Below, piece after piece: positions 10,056 through 17,089 of a DNA stretch of 64,000 nucleotides. The notes below the pieces were generated by a model that ran no database searches, had not been told where the DNA came from, and saw nothing but the letters and a program-made list of their open reading frames with translations. Position 1 is the stretch's first letter, and each line of letters opens with the position of its first letter. The stretch spans positions 62,001 to 126,000 of the forward strand of contig NZ_FOGL01000001.1 of NCBI RefSeq assembly GCF_900111195.1. The letters run 5' to 3'. The position numbers and the translations under genes were made by a program. Source of the stretch: Gracilibacillus ureilyticus. Lineage in GTDB: Bacteria; Bacillota; Bacilli; Bacillales; Amphibacillaceae.

Positions 10056-10382
10056 ATGTTAGAAAAAACGACTAGAATTAATTTTCTGTATGATTTCTAT
10101 CAGGCATTATTAACAGAAAAACAGAGAAATTATATGGAAATGTATTATTTGGAGGATTTATCGCTAGGTGAAATATCAGAGTCATTCGATGTCTCACGTC
10201 AAGCTGTTTATGATAATATTCGCCGTACTGAACAAATGCTTGAGGACTATGAGAAAAAATTAGGATTATATCAGAAATTCCAGCAACGGCAAACACTTTT
10301 AGACCAATCAAAGCAACTGTTAAAAGAACAAAAATATGATCAGATAACATCGGTAATTGATCAAATTACAGATTTGGAATAG
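10056..10382 (+). CDS. ylxM: DNA-binding protein YlxM (UPF0122), SRP-associated
   Basis: This 108-residue protein resembles sigma-70 region 4: a helix-turn-helix is seen in [25 protein letters not shown] (split here across residues about 37-61). YlxM precedes ffh in most Firmicutes; in streptococci it modulates SRP assembly, and in Bacillus its role is less clear. The ATG at 10056 follows AAGAGGAGTCC. ffh starts 12 bases downstream, so they form one operon. The N-terminal half ([18 protein letters not shown]) is the family hallmark. Confidence 0.95.
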   Translation: MLEKTTRINFLYDFYQALLTEKQRNYMEMYYLEDLSLGEISESFDVSRQAVYDNIRRTEQMLEDYEKKLGLYQKFQQRQTLLDQSKQLLKEQKYDQITSVIDQITDLE

Positions 10383-10394
10383 GGGGCGTATTAT

Positions 10395-11759
10395 ATGGCA
10401 TTCGAAGGTTTAGCCGACCGCCTGCAAAATACGATACAGAAGATTAAAGGTAAAGGTAAAGTAACGGAGCAAGATGTAAAAGAAATGACACGAGAAGTTC
10501 GTCTGGCCCTTTTAGAAGCCGATGTTAACTTTAAAGTGGTAAAAGATTTTATTAAAAGAGTAAAAGAGCGTGCTGTAGGCGAAGAGGTAATGGAAAGTTT
10601 AACACCAGGCCAGCAGGTAATAAAGATTGTTAAAGAGGAACTTTCCTCATTAATGGGTGGGGATGAGAGTAAGATAGCAGTCTCAGACAGACCGCCAACC
10701 GTAATTATGATGGTTGGTCTTCAAGGTGCCGGTAAAACGACAACAACAGGTAAGCTTGCTAACCTGTTACGGAAAAAGTACAACCGGAAACCGCTTCTTG
10801 TAGCAGCGGATATATACCGACCTGCAGCAATAGATCAATTGGAAACACTAGGTAAACAGCTTAATATGCCGGTATATTCAGCAGGTACTGATATAAGTCC
10901 TGTAGAGATTGTAAATCAGGCAATGGCAAAAGCAAAAGAAGAGCATTTGGACTATGTACTAATTGATACAGCAGGACGGCTTCACATTGATGGAGATTTA
11001 ATGGATGAGCTAATTCAAATTAAAAATAATGTGTCACCTGATGAAATTTTCTTAGTAGTTGATGCAATGACAGGGCAGGATGCTGTCAATGTGGCTGAAA
11101 GCTTCAATGATCAATTGGATGTTTCCGGAGTAATACTGACTAAACTAGATGGTGATACACGCGGTGGTGCGGCACTGTCAATCAAAGCGGTAACCGATAA
11201 ACCGATTAAGTTTGCAGGTATGGGAGAAAAACTTGATCAATTAGAAGTCTTTCATCCTGAACGAATGGCTTCTAGGATATTAGGGATGGGTGATGTACTC
11301 TCCTTAATCGAAAAAGCACAGGAGAACGTCGATGAAAAAAGGGCAAAGGAATTAGAAGAAAAGATGCGTTCAGCTTCCTTTACATTCGATGACTTTCTTG
11401 AGCAAATGGGACAGGTGCGGAAAATGGGGCCGCTTGACGAGCTTTTGGATATGATACCTGGTTCTAATAAGATGAAGGGTCTTAAAAATGTGGAGATAGA
11501 TGAGAAGCAGATATCCCATGTGGAAGCAGTCATTCAATCAATGACAGCAAAAGAGCGGCAGGATCCCTCGATCATTAATGCGAACAGAAAAAAACGTATT
11601 GCGAAAGGTTCAGGCCGTTCTGTTTCCGAAGTAAATAGATTATTAAAGCAGTTTGAAGAAATGAAAAAAATGATGAAACAGATGACGAACATGCAACAAG
11701 GCGGTAAGAAAGGGAAAAAAGGCAAAAAAGGGAAAGGTTTCAATTTTCCTTTCATGTAA
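10395..11759 (+). CDS. ffh: Signal recognition particle protein Ffh (SRP54)
   Basis: Ffh binds signal sequences and the SRP RNA, then docks with FtsY. The 454-residue protein has the N domain, a GTPase domain (GLQGAGKTTTTGKLA, DTAGR, TKLDG) and a methionine-rich M domain with the RNA-binding ANRKKRIAKGSGRSVSEVN. The tail is a lysine-glycine repeat, KKGKKGKKGKG, before FNFPFM. The ATG at 10395 follows AGGGGGCG. It ends about 100 bases before the strong rpsP promoter with no clear terminator between. Confidence 0.98.
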   Translation: MAFEGLADRLQNTIQKIKGKGKVTEQDVKEMTREVRLALLEADVNFKVVKDFIKRVKERAVGEEVMESLTPGQQVIKIVKEELSSLMGGDESKIAVSDRPPTVIMMVGLQGAGKTTTTGKLANLLRKKYNRKPLLVAADIYRPAAIDQLETLGKQLNMPVYSAGTDISPVEIVNQAMAKAKEEHLDYVLIDTAGRLHIDGDLMDELIQIKNNVSPDEIFLVVDAMTGQDAVNVAESFNDQLDVSGVILTKLDGDTRGGAALSIKAVTDKPIKFAGMGEKLDQLEVFHPERMASRILGMGDVLSLIEKAQENVDEKRAKELEEKMRSASFTFDDFLEQMGQVRKMGPLDELLDMIPGSNKMKGLKNVEIDEKQISHVEAVIQSMTAKERQDPSIINANRKKRIAKGSGRSVSEVNRLLKQFEEMKKMMKQMTNMQQGGKKGKKGKKGKGFNFPFM

Positions 11760-11858
11760 ATCATGTTCTATTTACTGGATTAGTAATCTTTCGGCTTATT
11801 TTTACAGGAGCAGACTATCAGGTTTTCACAGAAATTTTTATATGTAATGTAAAAACAC

Positions 11859-11887
11859 TTTACAGTCTGTTTTAAATCTGATACAAT
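11859..11887 (+). promoter_or_regulatory. Strong sigma-A promoter of rpsP
   Basis: TTTACA (11859-11864) and TACAAT (11882-11887) each match consensus at 5 of 6 positions and are exactly 17 bases apart. The predicted start is near 11894, giving a leader of about 30 bases. Confidence 0.8.
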
Positions 11888-11925
11888 TCTATCTTGTGTG
11901 AAACATTTATTTGGAGGTGGAAACA

Positions 11926-12195
11926 ATGGCAGTAAAAATTCGCCTGAAACGTATGGGTTCTAAAAGAAATCCTTTCTATCGTATCGTTGTTGCGGATTCT
12001 CGTTCACCACGTGATGGACGTATTATCGAACAAGTTGGAACATATAATCCGGTAGCAAATCCGGTTGAAGTGAAAATTGATACAGAAAAAGCACTTGATT
12101 GGATGACAAAAGGTGCTAAACCAAGTGATACGGTACGTAACTTATTCTCAAAAGAAGGCATCATGAAACAATTTCACGAATCAAAAAATCAATAA
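11926..12195 (+). CDS. rpsP: 30S ribosomal protein S16
   Basis: S16 is an early assembly protein of the 30S subunit that binds 16S rRNA. The 89-residue sequence starts [25 protein letters not shown], of which the first half alone is diagnostic, and has the usual length. The ATG at 11926 follows TTGGAGGTGG. Codon use is that of a highly expressed gene. khpA follows after 17 bases, and a strong terminator closes this two-gene unit. Confidence 0.98.
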   Translation: MAVKIRLKRMGSKRNPFYRIVVADSRSPRDGRIIEQVGTYNPVANPVEVKIDTEKALDWMTKGAKPSDTVRNLFSKEGIMKQFHESKNQ

Positions 12196-12212
12196 TAAAG
12201 TAGTGTGATTCC

Positions 12213-12440
12213 ATGAAAGCCTTAATTCAAACAATTATTGAACCATTAGTCGATCACCCTGATTCCATTGTCATTACCGAAAAAGATGAACCGGTCAAAG
12301 TTGTATACCATCTTGAAGTTCATCCGGATGATGTTGGGAAAGTGATCGGCAAAAATGGCCGGATTGCAAAATCAATTCGGACGGTTGTTTATGCTGCGGG
12401 AATGAAATCAAATAAAAAAATTTATTTGGATATCATGTAA
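12213..12440 (+). CDS. khpA: RNA-binding KH-domain protein KhpA (YlqC)
   Basis: This 75-residue protein is a single KH domain with the RNA-binding loop GKNGRIAKSIR. KhpA forms a complex with KhpB/Jag in Firmicutes and affects cell division and envelope genes through RNA binding. The ATG at 12213 is fixed by an in-frame TAG at 12201; the ribosome site is weak (GTGATT), suggesting coupling to rpsP. It is slightly shorter than B. subtilis YlqC (81 residues) at the N terminus. Confidence 0.95.
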   Translation: MKALIQTIIEPLVDHPDSIVITEKDEPVKVVYHLEVHPDDVGKVIGKNGRIAKSIRTVVYAAGMKSNKKIYLDIM

Positions 12441-12468
12441 AAAAGAGAAGGGAAACCTTCTCTTTTTT
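12441..12468 (+). terminator. Rho-independent terminator after khpA
   Basis: AAAAGAGAAGG (12441-12451) and CCTTCTCTTTT (12456-12466) form an 11-pair stem with a GAAA tetraloop and a run of six T. It closes the rpsP-khpA unit. Confidence 0.93.
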
Positions 12469-12515
12469 CTACATATAAGCAAATTTAAGTTCTGTCTTTA
12501 TCTTTACCGGAAGTT

Positions 12516-12543
12516 TTGCTATTCTTTTAGTGACTTGTATGAT
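12516..12543 (+). promoter_or_regulatory. Possible promoter of ylqD-rimM-trmD
   Basis: TTGCTA (12516-12521) and TATGAT (12538-12543) are 16 bases apart. The unit needs its own promoter because a strong terminator lies just upstream. Confidence 0.45.
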
Positions 12544-12565
12544 TAATATGGAGAGGCTGTTTTTT

Positions 12566-12952
12566 ATGAAAATCATTCGTAAAGTTGCTGTGAAACAAAT
12601 TGTAACAGATCAAAAAAAGGCTAATCTAAAAGAAGATTATGAACTGAAGATCTTCAAACTCGAACAGGAATGCCAGCAGTTATTATTTGAACAAAAAAAG
12701 CTGGAACAACGTTCATCGAAGAAGAAAGCAGATATCGCTATAAAATTCCAGAAGGAAATGGCTAATCGAAAAGATCATATTAAATGGTACAAATATAAAT
12801 TAGAACAACTGGAAATCCTGCCAATAGGCAGTGAAATTAGCGATGGCGAAGTAGAGGCTATGATTGAAATAGAAGAAGGTATGGAGTGGAATAAAATAAT
12901 CGACCAGAAATCAATCGTAATTAAGGACGGAATCATTACAAAAATTACTTAA
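12566..12952 (+). CDS. ylqD: YlqD family protein, unknown function
   Basis: This 128-residue protein begins MKIIRKVAVKQIVT, as in B. subtilis YlqD. Residues about 15-75 form a lysine- and glutamate-rich coiled coil (KIFKLEQECQQLLFEQKKLEQ is the heart of it), and the C-terminal 45 residues look like a small beta domain. No function is established. The ATG at 12566 follows GGAGAGG. It lies directly upstream of rimM and trmD in Bacilli, so a role linked to translation or RNA is plausible but unproven. Confidence 0.92.
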   Translation: MKIIRKVAVKQIVTDQKKANLKEDYELKIFKLEQECQQLLFEQKKLEQRSSKKKADIAIKFQKEMANRKDHIKWYKYKLEQLEILPIGSEISDGEVEAMIEIEEGMEWNKIIDQKSIVIKDGIITKIT

Positions 12953-12966
12953 ATCAGGTGATGCAA

Positions 12967-13488
12967 ATGGAAAATAATCAATATTTAAAAGTAGGGAAAA
13001 TTGTCAATACTCATGGTATTAAAGGGGAAATCAAAGTAGTAAGGATTACTGATTTTGATAATCGCTTTGATATCGGGACAACACTATATATCAAGCAAAA
13101 CGGCACAAATGAATTAATAAAGGTAGAAGTAGATGGACATCGACAACATAAACAATTTGATCTTATTCATCTCAAAGGTTTTGATAATATTAATGATGTC
13201 GAAAAATATAAGGGATCACTGTTAGTAGTTGATAAGGAACAACTGGAGGAACTGGAAGATAATGAATTTTACTATTTTGAAATTATAGACTGTGACGTGT
13301 ATACAACTGGTGAAAAATATATCGGCAAGGTTAAAGAGATATTATCACCTGCAGCAAATGATGTATGGGTAGTAAGGGATGAAAACAACAAAGATATTTT
13401 AATTCCGTATATTGAACCTGTGGTGAAAAAAGTAGACATTACCGAAAAGAAAATAATCATTGAACCGATGGAAGGATTATTAGAATGA
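12967..13488 (+). CDS. rimM: Ribosome maturation factor RimM
   Basis: RimM assists assembly of the 30S head domain, interacting with S19. The 173-residue protein has an N-terminal beta-barrel ([17 protein letters not shown]) and a C-terminal PRC-barrel ([27 protein letters not shown]). I chose the ATG at 12967, six bases after AGGTG; GTG 12958 and ATG 12961 are in frame but sit inside the ribosome site. Its stop overlaps the trmD start, so translation is coupled. Confidence 0.97.
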   Translation: MENNQYLKVGKIVNTHGIKGEIKVVRITDFDNRFDIGTTLYIKQNGTNELIKVEVDGHRQHKQFDLIHLKGFDNINDVEKYKGSLLVVDKEQLEELEDNEFYYFEIIDCDVYTTGEKYIGKVKEILSPAANDVWVVRDENNKDILIPYIEPVVKKVDITEKKIIIEPMEGLLE

Positions 13489-14231
13489 TGAGAATTGATA
13501 TATTATCATTATTTCCTGAAATGATCGAAGGAGTTTTTCAGTCATCTATTTTAAGAAAAGCATATGAAAAGAACTTTTTTTCATATCACTTTATCAATTT
13601 TCGCGATTTTGCTAATAACAAACATAATAAGGTGGATGATTATCCGTATGGCGGCGGTGCTGGTATGGTGTTGAAACCACAGCCGATATTTGACGCAATG
13701 GAGACGATTGAGGCAAATGGCGGTAAATCTCCCAGAATTATTTTAATGTGCCCTCAAGGTGAGACATTTACACAGCAGAAAGCTGAAGAACTGGCAAAAG
13801 AAGAGCATCTCGTCTTTATTTGTGGTCATTATGAAGGATATGATGAGAGGATTCGTACAAATTTAGTAACAGATGAAATATCAATTGGTGACTATGTGTT
13901 AACAGGCGGCGAATTAGGGGCGATGGTTGTGATCGATAGTGTGGTAAGATTGATTCCCGGTGTATTAGGAAATGATGATTCTGCTGTTGAAGATTCCTTC
14001 TCAACAGGATTATTAGAACATCCCCATTATACGAGACCGGCAGATTTCCGTGGTTTAAAGGTTCCGGACGTACTAATGTCGGGAAACCATGCCAATATAG
14101 AGCAATGGCGCAGAAAAGAGTCTCTAAGAAGAACTTATTTAAGAAGACCGGATTTGTTAGCAAATCTGGAACTTACTAAAGAAGAAGAAGAATGGATAGA
14201 ACAATGGAAAAATGACAGAAGTTCTAGTTGA
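13485..14231 (+). CDS. trmD: tRNA (guanine-N1)-methyltransferase TrmD
   Basis: TrmD makes m1G37 in tRNAs reading CNN and related codons, preventing frameshifts. It is a 248-residue SPOUT enzyme with a deep trefoil knot: [37 protein letters not shown] and [10 protein letters not shown] are all conserved. Two ATGs (13485, 13488) are possible; 13485 sits 8 bases from AAGGA. It overlaps rimM by 4 bases. Order rimM-trmD-rplS is standard in Firmicutes. Confidence 0.98.
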   Translation: MMRIDILSLFPEMIEGVFQSSILRKAYEKNFFSYHFINFRDFANNKHNKVDDYPYGGGAGMVLKPQPIFDAMETIEANGGKSPRIILMCPQGETFTQQKAEELAKEEHLVFICGHYEGYDERIRTNLVTDEISIGDYVLTGGELGAMVVIDSVVRLIPGVLGNDDSAVEDSFSTGLLEHPHYTRPADFRGLKVPDVLMSGNHANIEQWRRKESLRRTYLRRPDLLANLELTKEEEEWIEQWKNDRSSS

Positions 14232-14256
14232 ATTATTTAACTGGTTATGATATATT
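14228..14256 (+). promoter_or_regulatory. Extended -10 promoter of rplS
   Basis: TTGAAT (14228-14233) overlaps the trmD stop codon and is 17 bases from TATATT (14251-14256), which is preceded by TGA, an extended -10 element. Transcription would start near 14263. Confidence 0.6.
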
Positions 14257-14262
14257 GGTAGT

Positions 14263-14345
14263 TGTGCTTAAGTAAATACTTAAGGCTATTAACGGTGTTC
14301 CGCTGGCGGCATTTTCGTTAAGAACATTGGTTTGGAAGGAGTGCA
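14263..14345 (+). ncRNA. Probable L19 (rplS) leader RNA
   Basis: The leader before rplS is structured. A perfect 18-base dyad, CTTAAGTA/TACTTAAG (14267-14284), opens it. A second stem pairs GGTGTTC (14294-14300) with GAACATT (14322-14328), including two G-U pairs, around a loop with CGCTGGCGGC. A ribosomal protein leader upstream of rplS is known in Bacilli (the L19 leader family); I assign this by position and structure, not by a covariance search. Confidence 0.5.
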
Positions 14346-14350
14346 TAAGA

Positions 14351-14695
14351 ATGCAAAAATTAATCGAAGAAATTACAAAAGATCAATTACGTACAGATCT
14401 TCCTGAATTCCGTCCTGGTGATACAGTTAAGGTACACGTAAAGGTTGTCGAAGGTAACCGTGAGCGTATCCAGGTATTCGAAGGTGTCGTTATTAAACGT
14501 CAAAATGGCGGTATCAGTGAAACATTTACTGTTCGTAAAATTTCTTACGGTGTAGGGGTTGAGCGTACGTTCCCTGTGCATTCACCACGTCTTGATAAGA
14601 TCGAAGTAAGTCGTCGTGGTAAAGTTCGTCGTGCTAAGCTTTATTACCTGCGTAATCTTCGCGGTAAAGCTGCTCGTATTAAAGAAATTCGCTAA
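14351..14695 (+). CDS. rplS: 50S ribosomal protein L19
   Basis: L19 sits at the 30S-50S interface. The 114-residue protein shows [27 protein letters not shown] and the basic end [20 protein letters not shown]. The ATG at 14351 follows GGAAGGAGTG. Codon choice differs from the neighbours (more CGT and GGT), as in strongly expressed genes. It has its own promoter, a structured leader and a terminator, so it is a single-gene unit. Confidence 0.98.
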   Translation: MQKLIEEITKDQLRTDLPEFRPGDTVKVHVKVVEGNRERIQVFEGVVIKRQNGGISETFTVRKISYGVGVERTFPVHSPRLDKIEVSRRGKVRRAKLYYLRNLRGKAARIKEIR

Positions 14696-14705
14696 TGAGT
14701 ATTGT

Positions 14706-14736
14706 AAAAGGAGCTTGCATTGTCAGGCTCCTTTTT
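14706..14736 (+). terminator. Rho-independent terminator after rplS
   Basis: AAAAGGAGC (14706-14714) pairs with GCTCCTTTT (14727-14735), followed by T residues. The 12-base loop contains the -35 box of the lepB promoter. Confidence 0.88.
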
Positions 14737-14748
14737 CTGCTATATAAT
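14720..14748 (+). promoter_or_regulatory. Sigma-A promoter of lepB
   Basis: TTGTCA (14720-14725) and a perfect TATAAT (14743-14748) are 17 bases apart. The -35 box lies in the loop of the rplS terminator, so the two signals overlap physically. Confidence 0.75.
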
Positions 14749-14806
14749 GATAGTAAATTGATGAACGAATATAGCAGTCTGATAGCAGAAGGAAGGAATT
14801 CTAAAC

Positions 14807-15364
14807 ATGGCAACAAAGAGAAGCGATTGGATTGACTGGATAAAAACCATAATTATTACAGTGATTGTAATTGTTCTAATAAGAATGTTTATCGCAGTGC
14901 CAATTGTCGTGGAAGGACCATCAATGTTACCAACATTAGAAGATAATGATCGATTAATTGTTGACAAAATTAGTTTAGTTTTTCAGGACCCGCAACGTTT
15001 TGATGTCGTTGTGTTCCATGCGACAGAGAAAAAAGACTTTATAAAACGTGTGATTGGTCTTCCTGGAGAAACGATTGAATATCGTGATGACCAGTTGTTT
15101 GTGAATGGAGAGTATGTTGAGGAACCGTATCTACAAGAAGTAAAGCGAAATCTGGATCCTGAAGCTACATATACAGTAGATTTTACCCTTGAAGACATTC
15201 CCGGTGGAACAATGACTGTCCCGGATGGACATGTCTTTGTGCTGGGAGATAACCGAAAAAACTCAACTGACAGCAGGCATCTTGGCTTTATCCCGCTAGA
15301 ACAGGTGACAGGTATATCAAGACTGTCTTACTGGCCTGTGAAAAATATAGGGATAGTTGAATAG
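14807..15364 (+). CDS. lepB: Type I signal peptidase
   Basis: This 185-residue membrane protease removes signal peptides from exported proteins. One N-terminal membrane segment (about residues 13-32) anchors the extracytoplasmic domain. The Ser/Lys dyad is visible as Ser39 in VEGPSMLPTL and Lys80 in KRVIGLPGE; GDNRKNSTDSRHLG is the family box E. Length and type match B. subtilis SipS-class enzymes. The ATG at 14807 follows GAAGGAAGG. B. subtilis lacks a peptidase gene at this place, but rbgA follows 16 bases later, suggesting one operon. Confidence 0.95.
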   Translation: MATKRSDWIDWIKTIIITVIVIVLIRMFIAVPIVVEGPSMLPTLEDNDRLIVDKISLVFQDPQRFDVVVFHATEKKDFIKRVIGLPGETIEYRDDQLFVNGEYVEEPYLQEVKRNLDPEATYTVDFTLEDIPGGTMTVPDGHVFVLGDNRKNSTDSRHLGFIPLEQVTGISRLSYWPVKNIGIVE

Positions 15365-15380
15365 ATAGGAGGTGGGTTTG

Positions 15381-16235
15381 ATGGTAATACAATGGTTTCC
15401 CGGACATATGGCTAAAGCAAAGCGAGAAGTACAAGAGAAATTGAAACTAGTCGATTTTGTAATTGAATTAGTTGATGCAAGGGTTCCTAACTCATCACAA
15501 AATCCATTACTTCAACAGTTATTGAATAATAAATCGAAAATGATCATTTTAATGAAAGACGATCTAGCTGATAAAAAAATTACTGAAGAGTGGTTATCTT
15601 ACTTTAAAAGCCAGAATATTACTTCCATTGCGATTGATGTGAATAACCGGAAGGACATTCAGAAAGTTATCCAGACAGCGAAAGAATTAGCTGAAGAAAA
15701 AATGGAACGGCTGAAGAAAAAAGGTATCAGACCAAGACCGGCTAGAGCAATGATTGTAGGGATTCCGAATGTTGGGAAATCTACGTTAATAAACAGGCTG
15801 GCAAATAAAAAAATCGCTAAAACAGGAGACAGACCAGGTGTTACGAAGAGTCAGCAATGGATTAAAGTAAAGAAAGACTTTGAACTGTTAGATACACCAG
15901 GTATACTCTGGCCTAAGTTTGAAGAAGAAATCACGGGGTTGCGTCTGGCCGCGATAGGAACGATAAAAGACCAGCTGCTAGCAATGGATGATATAGCTGT
16001 GTTTATCATCCGTTTTCTGAAGGAATATTACCCTTCTATATTAACAGAGCGTTATCAAATCACTGATAACGTGGATGATATGGCAATGGTTTTTGAAACA
16101 ATTGGACGCAGAAGAGGCTGCCTGGAAGCTGGCGGTAAAGTGAATTATGATAAAACAGCAGAAATAATTGTCCAGGATTTGAGAAATAGCAAACTGGGAC
16201 CAATCTCTCTGGAGCAACCAAATATGATTGAATAA
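15381..16235 (+). CDS. rbgA: Ribosome biogenesis GTPase RbgA (YlqF)
   Basis: RbgA drives late 50S assembly (L16, L27 and L36 incorporation). The 284-residue protein starts MVIQWFPGHMAKAKREV and is a circularly permuted GTPase: P-loop GIPNVGKSTLINRL, G2 region GVTKSQQW, and G3 DTPGILWPKF follow the G4 region. The G4 motif, NKxD in B. subtilis, reads MKDD here (IILMKDDLAD), an odd change at the guanine-recognition Asn. The ATG at 15381 is 6 bases from AGGAGGTG. Confidence 0.96.
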   Translation: MVIQWFPGHMAKAKREVQEKLKLVDFVIELVDARVPNSSQNPLLQQLLNNKSKMIILMKDDLADKKITEEWLSYFKSQNITSIAIDVNNRKDIQKVIQTAKELAEEKMERLKKKGIRPRPARAMIVGIPNVGKSTLINRLANKKIAKTGDRPGVTKSQQWIKVKKDFELLDTPGILWPKFEEEITGLRLAAIGTIKDQLLAMDDIAVFIIRFLKEYYPSILTERYQITDNVDDMAMVFETIGRRRGCLEAGGKVNYDKTAEIIVQDLRNSKLGPISLEQPNMIE

Positions 16236-16268
16236 AGACATTCCTATCATTTGAATGTCTTTATTTTT
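16232..16268 (+). terminator. Rho-independent terminator after rbgA
   Basis: ATAAAGACATTC (16232-16243) and GAATGTCTTTAT (16253-16264) form a 12-pair stem with a 9-base loop and a T run. It overlaps the rbgA stop codon region. Confidence 0.9.
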
Positions 16269-16307
16269 GTGAAAAATTGACGATATAGTTAGAAACGGGG
16301 GTTTTTA

Positions 16308-17075
16308 ATGATGGATTCATCATGGAGTATTAAACAAATAAAAGAGTACATTGATTCGAATGAGTGGTCCGATGAGATAAAATTAAAGCTGCAGAAAGAT
16401 ACTCGAAAAGGTGTACAAAAGCTGATAAAATTTTATGAAAAACAAGCAGAAATAAAAAAGAAATTAAGCCAGCATTTCAAGGAATTGTCCACATTTGAAC
16501 AGGCACAGTGGCTAAAAGGGAAAAGGTATGTAGCAGGTGTGGATGAGGCAGGAAGAGGTCCGCTGGCAGGTCCGGTAGTCGCAGCTGCAGTTATTCTTCC
16601 TCAAGACTTTTACCTGTTAGGATTAGATGATTCGAAGAAATTGAATAAACAAACAAGAGAAAGATATTTCGAGTATATCGTTGAAAATGCAATTGCATAT
16701 CAAACAGGAATTATTGAACCCGTGGAAATTGATCAAATAAATATTTACCAGGCAACGAAGCAGGCCATGCGAACTGCACTTGAAAATATCCCTGTGAAAC
16801 CAGACCATGTGTTAATTGATGCAGTGGAATTGGAAGATTTACCATATACAAGTGATTCCATAATTAAAGGGGATCAAAAAAGTATTTCGATTGCTGCAGC
16901 AAGTATTATTGCCAAAGTGACCAGAGACCGGCTGATGACAGAATACCATCAACAATTCCCGCAATACCAGTTTGAGAAAAACAGCGGGTATGGTACACAG
17001 CATCATATAGAGGCTATTCATCAGTTTGGGATTACAGCAATACATAGAAAAAGTTTCCTGAAAAATATAATGTAA
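16308..17075 (+). CDS. rnhB: Ribonuclease HII
   Basis: RNase HII removes ribonucleotides misincorporated in DNA. The 255-residue protein has the signature GVDEAGRGPLAGPVVAAAV with two catalytic acidic residues, then LDDSKKL, and DHVLIDAV carrying another acidic ligand; IAAASIIAKVTRD completes the fold. An N-terminal helical extension of about 70 residues is typical of Bacillus RnhB. The ATG at 16308 follows ACGGGGG; an ATG three bases on is an alternative. ylqG follows after 14 bases. Confidence 0.97.
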   Translation: MMDSSWSIKQIKEYIDSNEWSDEIKLKLQKDTRKGVQKLIKFYEKQAEIKKKLSQHFKELSTFEQAQWLKGKRYVAGVDEAGRGPLAGPVVAAAVILPQDFYLLGLDDSKKLNKQTRERYFEYIVENAIAYQTGIIEPVEIDQINIYQATKQAMRTALENIPVKPDHVLIDAVELEDLPYTSDSIIKGDQKSISIAAASIIAKVTRDRLMTEYHQQFPQYQFEKNSGYGTQHHIEAIHQFGITAIHRKSFLKNIM

Positions 17076-17089
17076 ATGGAGGGTCAGCA

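Noticed and set aside
11698-11740. Lys-Gly repeats at the end of ffh as a sign of replication slippage or frameshift
   Set aside because: Basic Gly/Lys-rich tails are common at the end of Ffh proteins, and the frame continues to a normal FPFM end.
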